Shown here: piece by piece, positions 33,204 through 42,244 of the stretch | Layout of the letters: each line of letters starts with the position of its first letter | Numbering within the stretch: the first letter of the stretch is position 1 | Assembly (NCBI RefSeq): GCF_001746295.1 | Contig: NZ_MJAH01000005.1 | Coordinates: forward strand, 55,723 to 119,722 | From: Streptomyces sp. LUP47B | GTDB taxonomy: Bacteria > Actinomycetota > Actinomycetes > Streptomycetales > Streptomycetaceae | Direction: 5' to 3' | Length of the DNA: 64,000 nt | The notes under the pieces: model-generated | What the model was told of the DNA's origin: nothing | Databases searched by the model: none | What the model saw: the letters and a program-made list of their open reading frames with translations, nothing else | Translations under genes and position numbers: made by a program

Positions 33204-36166
33204 CGCCCGGAGGGGAGTTCGAAGGACGCCGTGCCGTCCTCGAAGCCCAGGTACGTCACCCCCTTGACGCGTGACAGGGGTGTGCGGCTCTCGCGCACGG
33301 AGTCGGGGTCGCTCGTGGGGATGTGCAGGGTCGCGGTGCTGTTGGCGGGCACCGCGACCCGGTGCCCGAACTCGCTCTCCCGCACCGCCCATGCGCTGAC
33401 GATCTCGCCGTACGGCGACCGGTACGAGCCGGAGACCCGGGTGATCCTGCCGGTCGGGTCGAGGTGGGGCCGCAGGTGGAAGTGCTTGAAGCCCGGGTGG
33501 GCCGGGTCCCTGGCGATGCCGGCCATGCTCTCGTACATCCATTCCATGATCGCGCCGTAGGAGTAGTGGTTGAACGAGTTCATCTCGACTGGCCCGAAGC
33601 CGTCCTCCTCGGAGTACGAGTTCCAACGCTCCCAGACCGTCGTCGCGCCGTTCTTCACCGAGTACAGCCAGGACGGCATCGCGTCCTGGTGCAACACCTT
33701 GTACGCGAGCTCCACCTGGCCCTCCTGGGTGAGGACGGGGGCCAGGACGTTCACGCCGAGGAAGCCGACGGAGAGGGTGTTCTCGGCGTATCCGACACGG
33801 GTGCTGTCGGGGTGGGCGGCCTTGTAGGCGGCGCTGTTGCCGATGTTCTGGACGAGGAGCTCGACGACGGCGCGCCGCTGGTCCTCGGTGTCGTACAGGC
33901 CGAGTTTGAGGACCCAGAGCAGCGCGGTCTGGCTGTCGTCCTCGGTCCGGGTGGGGCTGCCGCCCGGGGTCCACGGCGGCGGGGAGCCGAGGCTGGAACG
34001 CACGGTGAGGCGGCCGCCCTCGGTGCTCAGGTACTTGGTGATGAACGCCCGCTTGATGTGGGAGAAGAGCTCCTCGTAGGCGTGGGCCTCGCCGGAGCGG
34101 CCGGTGGCGCGGGCCATGTCCGCCATGAGCCGGGCGCTGTAGCCGTAGTAGACGTCGCTGATGAGCTGGGTGCTGGTCACCTGGAACGCCAGCCAGTCGC
34201 CGAAGATCGCGCCCTGTCCGGCGTAGGTGTCTCCGGTGCGCGCTCGGATCCAGTCCATGTAGGCCGTCATCGCGTCCCAGCTGCGGTCGACGAGGGTGGT
34301 GTCGCCGCTCATCTGCCACACGGTCCAGGGGACGACTACCCCGCAGTCCGCCCAACCGCTCGCCGGGACCGGCTCGTTGAACCGGGCGCCGGGCGCGATC
34401 CAGGTGAACTGGGCGCCGTCCGCGCCATAGGTGCGCTGCGAGTCGATCAGGATGTCCTGGAAGTGGCTCAGGAAAGCGACCGCGTCGGTGTTGTAGAGGC
34501 CGGTCTGGGCGAAGAGCTGGGTGTCACCGGTCCAGCCGCAGCGTTCGTCGCGCTGCGGGCAGTCGGTGGGCACCCAGAGGTAGTTGCCGCGCTGGCCCCA
34601 ACGGACATTGCTGATCAGCTGGTTGACGTCGGCGTCGTCCGTTTCGACGGTGCCGATGTCGCGGAGGGCGGAGGTGGCGACCCTGCCGGTCAGTTCGGTG
34701 AGGGTGACGGTGGCGGTCGTGGTGACGGAGACGTAGCGGAAGCCGTAGAAGGTCAGGGAGTCCTGGTGGGTCTCGCCCTTCGGGTCGCCCTTGAGGATGT
34801 ACGTGCTGGTGGCCTTGGCGGTACGGAGGTTGGCCCGGTAGACGGAACCCTCCGGGCCGTCCGCTCCCGCGCCGGCGTCGTTGAGCATCTCTCCCGGCGC
34901 GAAGGCCACTTCGGCGCCCGCGGGACCGCGGAGGGTGTAGCGGGGGACGCCGACCAGGTTCTGGCCGAGGTCGATCACGGCGGTGTCGCCGGGGTGCAGG
35001 GTGGTGTGGGCGGTGGCGGCCAGGGTGGGATCGGTGACCGTGCGGGCGGGGTCGGGGACGAATGCGCCGCCGCCGGTGTAGACGGTGATCGACCGCGGCC
35101 TGCGGTCCCATGCGGGCATCAGCCGGGCCGACTCGCCGGGGTAGGCGACCAGGCGGGACTCGGGGAACCGGGTGGTGAAGTCGTGCTCCTGGACGCCGGA
35201 CCAGGTAGAGGCGTCGAAGCCGCTGGCGGTCCAGCCGGGCAGTTCCCTGCGGGCGTCGTAGGTCTGGCCGTCGTAGATGTCGTCGGCGCGGTAGGGGCCG
35301 GTGTCCGTGGCCCTCCAGTCGTCGCCGGGCGCGGTCACGACGGTCTGGGTCGAGCCGTCCTCATAACGGATCAGGAGCTTGGCCTTGAGCGCGAGGCGGT
35401 CGCCGTCCTCGGAGTAGTAGACGCTGTTGGCGGAGACGCGGCCGTTGAACCAGCCGTTGCCCAGCACAGCCGCGAGGGTGACCTGCGGCTTCCCCACCAC
35501 CAGACCCGTCACGTCGTAGGTGAAGTAGCTGACGGTGGTGTCGTAGTTGGTCCAGCCGGGAGTGAGGAGTTCGTGGGTGGTGGAGCCGTCCTGGGGCACG
35601 GTGACCCGGCTGCCGTTGACGTAGGCGTCGTACACGCCGAGCGCGGAGATGTGGAGCCGGGCCTCGCGTACGCGGCCGGCTTTCAGGTCCGTCTGCCTTC
35701 TCAGGAGCGGCGAGCCTTCGCTGTTCGGCGCCTTGCCCGCCATGCTGATCCACTTCGCGCCGTCCCAGCCGGTCACGCCGTCGGTGCTGAGCAGGCCGGT
35801 CTCGAAGCGCGCGGTCGGGGCCTCGGGGAGCCTGCGGTCGTTCTCGTCCCAGACCTGGACCGTCCAGTGGTAGCGGGTCGAGGCGCGCAGCCCGGGGCCC
35901 GCGTAGCGCACGGCCACCGAGTCCGCCGAGTCGACCCGGCCGCTGTCCCAGACGTCCACGCGGCCGTCGGCCAGGCGGTCGGGGGTGGACGCGACCAGGA
36001 GGCGGTACGCCGTCTGACGCCGGCCACGGACCCGGGACACGGTGCGCCAGCCGAATCTCGGGCGGGCCGCGTCCACGCCGAGCGGATTGGTGCGGTGCTC
36101 CACCGTGAGGCCCTCCACGGCGGTACGGTCGGCGGCCGGGTTGGTGCTGTCGACTCCGTCGGTCAT
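33176..36166 (-). CDS. alpha-L-rhamnosidase (GH78)
   Basis: A 996-aa glycoside hydrolase of family 78. The N-terminal half holds beta-sandwich domains (Fn3-like, then the Bac_rhamnosid N-type domain), and the (alpha/alpha)6 catalytic barrel follows. The signature CPQRDERCGWTGD is present with Glu541 in the acidic patch. A C-terminal beta domain with YGEIVSAWAV ends the protein. It removes terminal L-rhamnose from flavonoid glycosides or oligosaccharides. There is no signal peptide, so it probably acts on imported rhamnosides inside the cell. ATG 36166 follows GAAGGGAC. It converges on lutC, and no rha-type operator is visible upstream. Confidence 0.92.
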   Translation of the reverse strand: MTDGVDSTNPAADRTAVEGLTVEHRTNPLGVDAARPRFGWRTVSRVRGRRQTAYRLLVASTPDRLADGRVDVWDSGRVDSADSVAVRYAGPGLRASTRYHWTVQVWDENDRRLPEAPTARFETGLLSTDGVTGWDGAKWISMAGKAPNSEGSPLLRRQTDLKAGRVREARLHISALGVYDAYVNGSRVTVPQDGSTTHELLTPGWTNYDTTVSYFTYDVTGLVVGKPQVTLAAVLGNGWFNGRVSANSVYYSEDGDRLALKAKLLIRYEDGSTQTVVTAPGDDWRATDTGPYRADDIYDGQTYDARRELPGWTASGFDASTWSGVQEHDFTTRFPESRLVAYPGESARLMPAWDRRPRSITVYTGGGAFVPDPARTVTDPTLAATAHTTLHPGDTAVIDLGQNLVGVPRYTLRGPAGAEVAFAPGEMLNDAGAGADGPEGSVYRANLRTAKATSTYILKGDPKGETHQDSLTFYGFRYVSVTTTATVTLTELTGRVATSALRDIGTVETDDADVNQLISNVRWGQRGNYLWVPTDCPQRDERCGWTGDTQLFAQTGLYNTDAVAFLSHFQDILIDSQRTYGADGAQFTWIAPGARFNEPVPASGWADCGVVVPWTVWQMSGDTTLVDRSWDAMTAYMDWIRARTGDTYAGQGAIFGDWLAFQVTSTQLISDVYYGYSARLMADMARATGRSGEAHAYEELFSHIKRAFITKYLSTEGGRLTVRSSLGSPPPWTPGGSPTRTEDDSQTALLWVLKLGLYDTEDQRRAVVELLVQNIGNSAAYKAAHPDSTRVGYAENTLSVGFLGVNVLAPVLTQEGQVELAYKVLHQDAMPSWLYSVKNGATTVWERWNSYSEEDGFGPVEMNSFNHYSYGAIMEWMYESMAGIARDPAHPGFKHFHLRPHLDPTGRITRVSGSYRSPYGEIVSAWAVRESEFGHRVAVPANSTATLHIPTSDPDSVRESRTPLSRVKGVTYLGFEDGTASFELPSGRYELTSALT

Positions 36167-36226
36167 GCCGTTGTCCCTTCGGCTGTTCGGAGTTGTATCA
36201 ATTTCTGCTGCACAGCCGGGGTGACC

Positions 36227-36820
36227 TCAGCAGTAGACGATCGGACACCCCCGCCGCAGCGAGTGCTGGGCGGCGCGCAGATAGAGCGCCACATAGAACG
36301 CGGCGTCCAGGTCCTCGCCCCACGGTCCGGGCCGGGTGGCCGCGACCCGCTTCGCCTCGCCGTCGAGGAACCACGTGGTGAGGTCGAGGTTGTCGCAGGC
36401 TTCGGGTATCTCGTCGACGGGCAGGCGCACGGCCTCGGCCAGCCGTCGCGCGAGACCGAGGATCTGCGGGGCTCCGGCGATCACCGTGGTGTCCGAATAG
36501 GAGGACTCGACGGGCAGTTCGACCTCCACGTCGAGCGAAACCGGCACCAGCACCGACCAGTCGAGGAGGGCCTCAGGCTCGGAGATCGCCAGATGGTCAC
36601 GCGCCAGCCGCACGAGGCCGTCCATGGACGGCACCAGCTTCTCCTCGAACTGCAGCCCCGACCCACGGACGAACTCCGTTTCCTCGGGCACGGACCCGTA
36701 CGGCGGCAGCCCCCGGCGGCGCAGTTCCTCGTTCAGCCCCGCGGCGACGGCCCCCCGGCCCTCCTCCTCGTCCGCGTCGAACCACTCCCGCGCACCCACG
36801 CTCACCAGATAGATCCCCAT
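36227..36820 (-). CDS. conserved hypothetical protein
   Basis: A 197-aa soluble protein I do not assign. It starts MGIYLVSVGAREWFD, has an acidic stretch, and contains the block LPPYGSVP; similar small proteins are common in streptomycetes. No signal or membrane segment. The ATG at 36820 gives the compact hydrophobic start; the frame continues upstream over the next gene in another phase. It lies 60 bp beyond the rhamnosidase start on the same strand. Confidence 0.7.
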   Translation of the reverse strand: MGIYLVSVGAREWFDADEEEGRGAVAAGLNEELRRRGLPPYGSVPEETEFVRGSGLQFEEKLVPSMDGLVRLARDHLAISEPEALLDWSVLVPVSLDVEVELPVESSYSDTTVIAGAPQILGLARRLAEAVRLPVDEIPEACDNLDLTTWFLDGEAKRVAATRPGPWGEDLDAAFYVALYLRAAQHSLRRGCPIVYC

Positions 36821-36876
36821 GCCCAAAAACGTACAGCGCCCCACTGACAACGCAGGCCACCGCAGGCCTTCGAGGG

Positions 36877-37521
36877 TCACGGAGCGGTCAGCAGGAGCGT
36901 CGGCAGGGTGTCCTCCAGAATCCGCTCGCGCGGCAGCGTGAGGCCGAAGTGCCGCTGAACGACCTCCAGGCAGGCCCTGTGCACGGTACGGCGGTCCAGG
37001 TCGTCGTCGGGCAGTCCGGCGGCGGTGAGCCGCTCCTGGACGGCGGCGACCACCTCGGGGTCGCCCTCGGGACTGCCGTGCGCCCAGCTGCCGTCGAGGT
37101 GCAGGTTGAACTCGCACATCAGGTTCTCGTCGTGGCGGTAGGTGAAACGCGGCGGCACCGGCTTGCCGTTCTCCTCCTCGTACTCCAGGTGGAAGACGTG
37201 CAGCCCGCCCCGGTCGACGGGTCGGCCGACGGAGCCGAACCTGCCCTGCCAGCCGCCGTACTTGATGACGTAGGACCATTCGTCGAGTTCGCCGTGGCGC
37301 AGGGCGATGCCCTCGCGGACTCCTCCGTAGAGGCCCTCCAGCAGGTCCTGCACCTGGCGGCTGGTCAACTCCCCGATGGGGCGGGGCCGGTATCGCCCCG
37401 GGGCCGTCTCGGCGATCCTTCTCGCCAGCGACTCCGACTCGAGGTCGGGGGCGATCACCACGCTGTAGCCGCCGTAGGCGATGGACTGGGGCTCGGCGAG
37501 CCAGGCTGTTCCGTCGGTCAT
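36877..37521 (-). CDS. DUF6461 family protein
   Basis: A 214-aa protein resembling DUF6461, with YGGYSVVIAPDLE near residue 20, GGWQGRFGS, and DENLMCEFNLHLDGSWAHGS. ATG 37521 is preferred; an in-frame TTG nine bases upstream is possible. It may be co-transcribed with the following hypothetical gene, 56 bp away. Function unknown. Confidence 0.75.
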   Translation of the reverse strand: MTDGTAWLAEPQSIAYGGYSVVIAPDLESESLARRIAETAPGRYRPRPIGELTSRQVQDLLEGLYGGVREGIALRHGELDEWSYVIKYGGWQGRFGSVGRPVDRGGLHVFHLEYEEENGKPVPPRFTYRHDENLMCEFNLHLDGSWAHGSPEGDPEVVAAVQERLTAAGLPDDDLDRRTVHRACLEVVQRHFGLTLPRERILEDTLPTLLLTAP

Positions 37522-37662
37522 GGCGATCAACCCTGCCGTATCCGCGCGGGGGTGTCACTGACTACACCCCGGAAGACGGGTTCTGTGCCCCATGTGTCCC
37601 GGCCCGCGGCTCCGTAGCTTCATGAGCGAGGCACACGGCGTGCCGGACGAAGGGGGACGACG

Positions 37663-38448
37663 ATGTTTCGCACAGGCTCACGACGCACGCACGACACGGG
37701 ACCCGCCGCCGAGGCGCTGCGGCTGGTGAAGGTCACCAGGACCTACGGCACCGACGACAGTGCCGTGACCGCCCTGGACGGGGTCACTCTGAGCCTCGCA
37801 CGGGGCACCTTCACCGCGGTGATGGGGCCGTCGGGGTCCGGCAAGTCCACGCTGCTGCAGTGCGCGGCCGGTCTCGACCGGCCGGACAGCGGGATCGTGC
37901 GCGTGGACGGCACGGAACTGACGGGCGGCGGCGAGGCGGAGCTGACGAGGTTCCGGCGCGGGCGGGTCGGGTTCGTGTTCCAGCAGTACAACCTGCTGGA
38001 GACGCTGACGGTCGCGCAGAACACGGTGCTGCCGCTGAAGCTCGCGGGCCGAAAGGTCGACCGCAGGAGGGCGGAGGAGGTCCTCACCTCCGTCGGGCTC
38101 GGCGACCGCCTCGGCCATCGCCCCGACCAGCTCTCCGGCGGTCAGAGGCAGCGGGTCGCCATCGCCCGCGCGCTGGTCACGGACCCTCGGGTGATCTTCG
38201 CGGACGAGCCGACGGGCGCCCTGGACACCCGCAGCGCGCGGGATGTGCTGCGGCTGCTCCAGGAGGCGGTGCGGGTGCACGGCCGGACCGTGGTGATGGT
38301 GACCCACGACCCGGTCGCCGCCTCCTACGCCGACTCCATGGTGTTCCTGGCCGACGGCCGGATCGCGGGCCGGATGAACGCACCGACACCGGACGCGGTG
38401 GCCGAGCGCCTCGCGCACCTGGGCGACGACGTGACAGCGGGGGTGTGA
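37663..38448 (+). CDS. ABC transporter ATP-binding protein (MacB/LolD type)
   Basis: A 261-aa ATPase with Walker A GPSGSGKST at residues 55-63, Q-loop VFQQYNLLETLT, signature LSGGQRQRVAIARAL, Walker B VIFADEPTGALD and switch His in MVTHD. This is the subgroup that pairs with FtsX-type permeases for export or cell-envelope stress. ATG follows GAAGGGGGACG. The permease gene begins 3 bp downstream, so they form one operon. Confidence 0.93.
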   Translation: MFRTGSRRTHDTGPAAEALRLVKVTRTYGTDDSAVTALDGVTLSLARGTFTAVMGPSGSGKSTLLQCAAGLDRPDSGIVRVDGTELTGGGEAELTRFRRGRVGFVFQQYNLLETLTVAQNTVLPLKLAGRKVDRRRAEEVLTSVGLGDRLGHRPDQLSGGQRQRVAIARALVTDPRVIFADEPTGALDTRSARDVLRLLQEAVRVHGRTVVMVTHDPVAASYADSMVFLADGRIAGRMNAPTPDAVAERLAHLGDDVTAGV

Positions 38449-38451
38449 GCG

Positions 38452-39762
38452 ATGTTCATGCTGGCGATGCGGTCGATAGGGCAACGGCCCGGACGGTTCC
38501 TCGCGACACTGCTGGCCGCCTTCCTGGGCGCGGGGATCATCATGACGTTCAACTCGCTGTACGACACGGCGGGCCGGCCGGGCGTGGACCAGGTGAGCTC
38601 GGACACGCTGACCACGTCGGCGAGTGTCGTCGGCGGCTACGGCGCCCTCCTGGTGTTCTTCGCCGTGGCCTCGACGCTGACGGTCAACGTCCGCCAGCGG
38701 GCGGGTGAGTTGGAGCTGCTGCGCTGCTCGGGGGCGACTCCGGGGCAGATCAGGCGGATGGTCGTGGGTGAGGCCGTGGCCGTCGCCCTGATCGGTGCGG
38801 TGCTGGCCATCGGTCCGGCGATGCTCGGCGGACGGGCCCTGCTGAACGCCTTCCAGGACAGCGGGCAGGTCGCCGGCTCTGTCGACCACTCCTTCGGCCC
38901 CGTCGCGTTGCTGTCGGGTGTCGACATCACGCTGGTCGCCGCGGCGGGCGCCGCCTTCCTCGCCGTACGGCGGGCCACGCGCACCCGTCGACGGCGCGGC
39001 CGGGCGCGGACGGTCCTCGCGTACGCGGCTCTCGGCATCGGTGCCGTGTCGGTGACCTCCACCTTCGCCTTCTCCGCGACGGACGAGGCGCTCATGGCGA
39101 CACCGGCGTACGGGGCGATCCTGCTGTCCGTGGGGTTCGCGCTGCTGGCGCCGCGGCTGCTGAAGGGTGTCCTGGACCGGTTGCCGCTGACCGGCTCGAG
39201 CGGCTGGCTGGCCGTGCGGAACCTGCGCCGGCGGGCGGACCACCTCTCCGGGATCCTGATGTCGCTGATCCTGTTCACGGCGGTGTCCGTCGCCACGCTC
39301 TACATGCAGGGTGTGGAGAGCGACGCCATGAGGGCCTCGGGCGCGGTCAGGACCGTCGACGCGAAGAACCTTCAGACACTGAACCTCACGGTCGTCGGCA
39401 TCATCGTGGTGTTCGTCTGCGTGATGCTGGTCAACTCGCTGTACGCGGCGACGACCTACCGCGGACGGGAGTTCGGGCAGCAGCGCCTCGCCGGGGCGAC
39501 GCCGGGGCAGGTGCTGGGCACGGTGGGCGTGGAAGGGCTGGTCCTCACGGCCGTCGGGCTGTGCTTCGGCACGGTGGCGGCGCTGGCCGGGATCATTCCG
39601 TTCACGGTGGTGCGCAGCGACTCGGTGCTGCCCCACCAGGGTCTCGGCATCTGGCTGGCGGTGGCGTCGATCGCGGCGGCCGCGACGATCGGGACCGGTC
39701 TGGTCACGGCCCGCAGGGTGCTGCGCACTCCGGCGGTGGAGGCGGTGGGGTCGGCGGCGTGA
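38452..39762 (+). CDS. FtsX-like ABC transporter permease
   Basis: A 436-aa permease with a short N-terminal cytoplasmic helix (RSIGQRPGRFLATLLAAF), then two copies of the FtsX membrane block: residues about 65-180 (NVRQRAGELELLRCSGATPGQ) and about 320-430 (YRGREFGQQRLAGATPGQVL). Substrate unknown; peptide or antimicrobial export is common in this group. There is no large extracellular MacB domain. A UUCG hairpin follows the gene. The pair stands alone without an adjacent two-component system. Confidence 0.88.
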   Translation: MFMLAMRSIGQRPGRFLATLLAAFLGAGIIMTFNSLYDTAGRPGVDQVSSDTLTTSASVVGGYGALLVFFAVASTLTVNVRQRAGELELLRCSGATPGQIRRMVVGEAVAVALIGAVLAIGPAMLGGRALLNAFQDSGQVAGSVDHSFGPVALLSGVDITLVAAAGAAFLAVRRATRTRRRRGRARTVLAYAALGIGAVSVTSTFAFSATDEALMATPAYGAILLSVGFALLAPRLLKGVLDRLPLTGSSGWLAVRNLRRRADHLSGILMSLILFTAVSVATLYMQGVESDAMRASGAVRTVDAKNLQTLNLTVVGIIVVFVCVMLVNSLYAATTYRGREFGQQRLAGATPGQVLGTVGVEGLVLTAVGLCFGTVAALAGIIPFTVVRSDSVLPHQGLGIWLAVASIAAAATIGTGLVTARRVLRTPAVEAVGSAA

Positions 39763-39776
39763 GGAGCACCGGTCAG

Positions 39777-39802
39777 GGGGCGTCGCTTCGGTGACGCCCC
39801 TT
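39777..39802 (+). terminator. UUCG-tetraloop terminator
   Basis: GGGGCGTC (39777-39784) pairs perfectly with GACGCCCC (39793-39800). Two further pairs (G-T, C-G) close a TTCG loop, and TT follows. A very stable rho-independent-type hairpin ending the ABC operon. Confidence 0.75.
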
Positions 39803-39911
39803 CTCGCTGCGCTCCGGCCGGGTCCACCTTCCCTCGGACCACGTGACAGAAGAGGTGAACAAGCGCTTAGATAGTTGACGAACACGAGTTCGCGCCACGC
39901 AGGAGGACCCG

Positions 39912-40772
39912 TTGCTGTTCACATCCGTCGACGACGTCTCCGCACGCCTCGCCGAGACCGGCTACCTCGCCTCGCCCGCGGTCGCGACCACCGTCTTCCT
40001 CGCCGACCGCCTCGGCAAGCCGCTCCTGGTCGAGGGCCCAGCCGGGGTCGGAAAGACGGAGCTGGCCAAAGCGGTGGCCGAGGTCGCGCGGGCCCGGCTG
40101 GTCCGTTTGCAGTGCTACGAGGGTGTGGACGAGTCCCGGGCGCTGTACGAGTGGAACCACGCCAAGCAGCTCCTGCGGATCAGCGCGGGGCGCGACGAGA
40201 CCTGGGACGAGGCGCGCACGGACATCTTCAGCGAGGAGTTCCTGCTCTCCCGGCCCCTGCTCACGGCGATCCGCGGCGACGAGCCCACGGTGCTGCTGAT
40301 CGACGAGACCGACAAGGCGGACGTCGAGGTCGAGGGCCTGCTCCTCGAGGTGCTCAGCGACTTCCAGGTCACGGTCCCCGAGCTCGGCACGATCACCGCG
40401 TCCCGCCGTCCCTTCGTCGTCCTCACCTCCAACGCCAGCCGCGAGCTGTCGGAGGCCCTGCGCCGCCGCTGTCTGTTCCTGCACATCGGGTTCCCCGAGG
40501 AGGAGCTGGAGCGGCGGATCGTACGGCTGCGGGTGCCGGACCTGGACGAGGCGCTGGCGAGGTCCGTGGTCCGGGTCGTGGGGGCGCTCAGGGCCATGGA
40601 CCTGCGCAAGGTGCCCTCGGTCGCGGAGACCATCGACTGGGCGCGCACGCTGCTCGCGCTCGGCGCGGACCACCTCGACGAGACGGTCGTACGGGACAGT
40701 CTGGGTGTGCTGCTCAAGCATCAGGACGACATCCTCAAGGCGGGGGCCAAGCTCGACCTGGACGCGGTGTGA
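39912..40772 (+). CDS. MoxR-family AAA+ ATPase
   Basis: A 286-aa AAA+ protein. Walker A is GPAGVGKTE (Lys48, Thr49), Walker B LLIDETDKAD, sensor 1 LTSNASRELSEALRRRC. MoxR ATPases work as chaperones that activate an enzyme complex together with a VWA-domain protein, here encoded immediately downstream. The start is TTG at 39912, decided by AGGAGG five bases upstream and by the domain's usual N-terminus. An AAGCGCTT dyad (39861-39868) upstream may be an operator. Confidence 0.92.
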   Translation: MLFTSVDDVSARLAETGYLASPAVATTVFLADRLGKPLLVEGPAGVGKTELAKAVAEVARARLVRLQCYEGVDESRALYEWNHAKQLLRISAGRDETWDEARTDIFSEEFLLSRPLLTAIRGDEPTVLLIDETDKADVEVEGLLLEVLSDFQVTVPELGTITASRRPFVVLTSNASRELSEALRRRCLFLHIGFPEEELERRIVRLRVPDLDEALARSVVRVVGALRAMDLRKVPSVAETIDWARTLLALGADHLDETVVRDSLGVLLKHQDDILKAGAKLDLDAV

Positions 40773-42115
40773 GCACCGCCGAGCGGCTCACCTCCCTCGT
40801 CGGCGCCCTGCGTGCGCACGGCGTCCGCATCGGGACGGGCGAGACCGTGGACGCGGCCCGGGCGGTGGCTGCGCTGGGTCTCGTGGACCGGGAGCTGCTG
40901 CGGGAGGGACTGGCGGCGACCCTGCTGCACGGCACGGCCCAGCGGCAGGTGTTCGACCCGGTCTTCGACCTGTACTTCCCCCGGGGCGTCGGCGCCCCCG
41001 AAGGGACCGCCGGGGACCGGGACGACCTGCGTGACCGCCTCGCCAAGGCCCTCGCCGCGAACGACGAGGCCCTGATGGCCCGGCTGGCGGTGGAGGCGGT
41101 CGACGGGTTCGGCGGATACGGCAACTCGCCCGCGTCGGACGGCTGGTCGTCGTACCAGGTCCTCGACCGGCTGCGCCCGCAGACGCTGCTCGCGCGTGTC
41201 CGCGACGACGTCCGGGGCCGGCAGGGCATGTCCGGGTTCACGGACCGGTTGCTGGAGGACGAGCTCCGGCGGCGCATCGAGGCGTTCCGCGCGCTGGTGG
41301 CGGCGGAGGCCCGGCGGCGGGTCGCCGAGCGGCGGGGCCGGGACGAGATCGCCCGGCGGGCGGTGGCCCCGACGACGGACCGGGTCGACTTCCTGTTCGC
41401 CGGGAAGGACCGGCTGGCCGAACTGCGGCGCACGGTGCAGCCGTTGGCCCGCAAGCTCGCCACCCGGCTCGCGGCCCGTCGGCGCCGTGCCGCGCGAGGC
41501 AGTATCGATCTACGGCGGACCCTGCGCGGTTCGTTGTCCACGGGCGGGGTGCCGATGAAACCGGTCCTGCGGCGACGCAGGCCGGCCCGGCCCGAACTGG
41601 TGCTGCTGTGCGACGTGTCGGGCTCGGTGTCGGGGTTCTCGGACTTCACGATGCTGCTGGTGCAGGCGCTGCACGATCAGTTCAGCAAGGTGCGGGTGTT
41701 CGCCTTCGTCAACCGGCTCGACGAGATCACCCGGCTCCTCGAACACGGCGCGGCCGACCCGGAGGGACTCGGCGCCCGTATCCGGGCCGAGGCCACGCTG
41801 ACGGGGTGGCACGGCAGCAGCGACTACGGCGTGGCGGTCGGCGAGTTCGCGTCGCGGTACGGCGATGCGCTGAGCCCCCGCACGACGGTGTTCGTGCTCG
41901 GTGACGCCCGCACCAACATGAGCGACCCGAACCTGCCCGCCGTACGGGAGATCACCGAACGGGCGCGCCGCGTCTACTGGTTGAACCCGGAGGCGCGTGC
42001 GCAGTGGGGGACGGGCGACTCGGCGGCGTACGAGTACGCCGAGTCGGTGGAGATGCACGAGTGCCGCAATGTCCGGCAACTCAGCGCGCTGGTGGGACGA
42101 CTGCTGCCGATCTGA
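40769..42115 (+). CDS. VWA domain (CoxE-like) protein
   Basis: A 448-aa protein with an Arg-rich helical N-terminal half and a C-terminal von Willebrand A domain. The metal-binding MIDAS motif is DVSGS (Asp282-Ser286), and other MIDAS residues fall in TGWHGSSDYG and LGDARTNMS. CoxE/VWA proteins partner MoxR ATPases in maturing metal enzymes such as CO dehydrogenase-type hydroxylases. GTG 40769 overlaps the moxR stop by 4 bp (GTGA). Coupled pair; the client is not encoded next to it. Confidence 0.88.
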   Translation: MSTAERLTSLVGALRAHGVRIGTGETVDAARAVAALGLVDRELLREGLAATLLHGTAQRQVFDPVFDLYFPRGVGAPEGTAGDRDDLRDRLAKALAANDEALMARLAVEAVDGFGGYGNSPASDGWSSYQVLDRLRPQTLLARVRDDVRGRQGMSGFTDRLLEDELRRRIEAFRALVAAEARRRVAERRGRDEIARRAVAPTTDRVDFLFAGKDRLAELRRTVQPLARKLATRLAARRRRAARGSIDLRRTLRGSLSTGGVPMKPVLRRRRPARPELVLLCDVSGSVSGFSDFTMLLVQALHDQFSKVRVFAFVNRLDEITRLLEHGAADPEGLGARIRAEATLTGWHGSSDYGVAVGEFASRYGDALSPRTTVFVLGDARTNMSDPNLPAVREITERARRVYWLNPEARAQWGTGDSAAYEYAESVEMHECRNVRQLSALVGRLLPI

Positions 42116-42244
42116 CCCGAGGGCGGTGCCGGCGAACTCACGGCCATGGCCGCGGCCGGCGACACGCCCCCCAGGACCGGCCGCGCCGGGCCCGAGCCCT
42201 GCGGCCCGGAAGAAGGCGGGCCGTCCCGCGCACGTGCACGTGGG

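Noticed and set aside
33323..36847. 1174-codon open frame on the plus strand
   Set aside because: It runs antisense to the GH78 gene and beyond, with compositionally odd Gly/Val/Asp-rich sequence and no recognisable domain; such frames are normal in very GC-rich DNA.
39861..39868. AAGCGCTT dyad before moxR as a TetR operator
   Set aside because: Only an 8-bp core is symmetrical and the flanks do not pair, so it is mentioned but not listed as a site.
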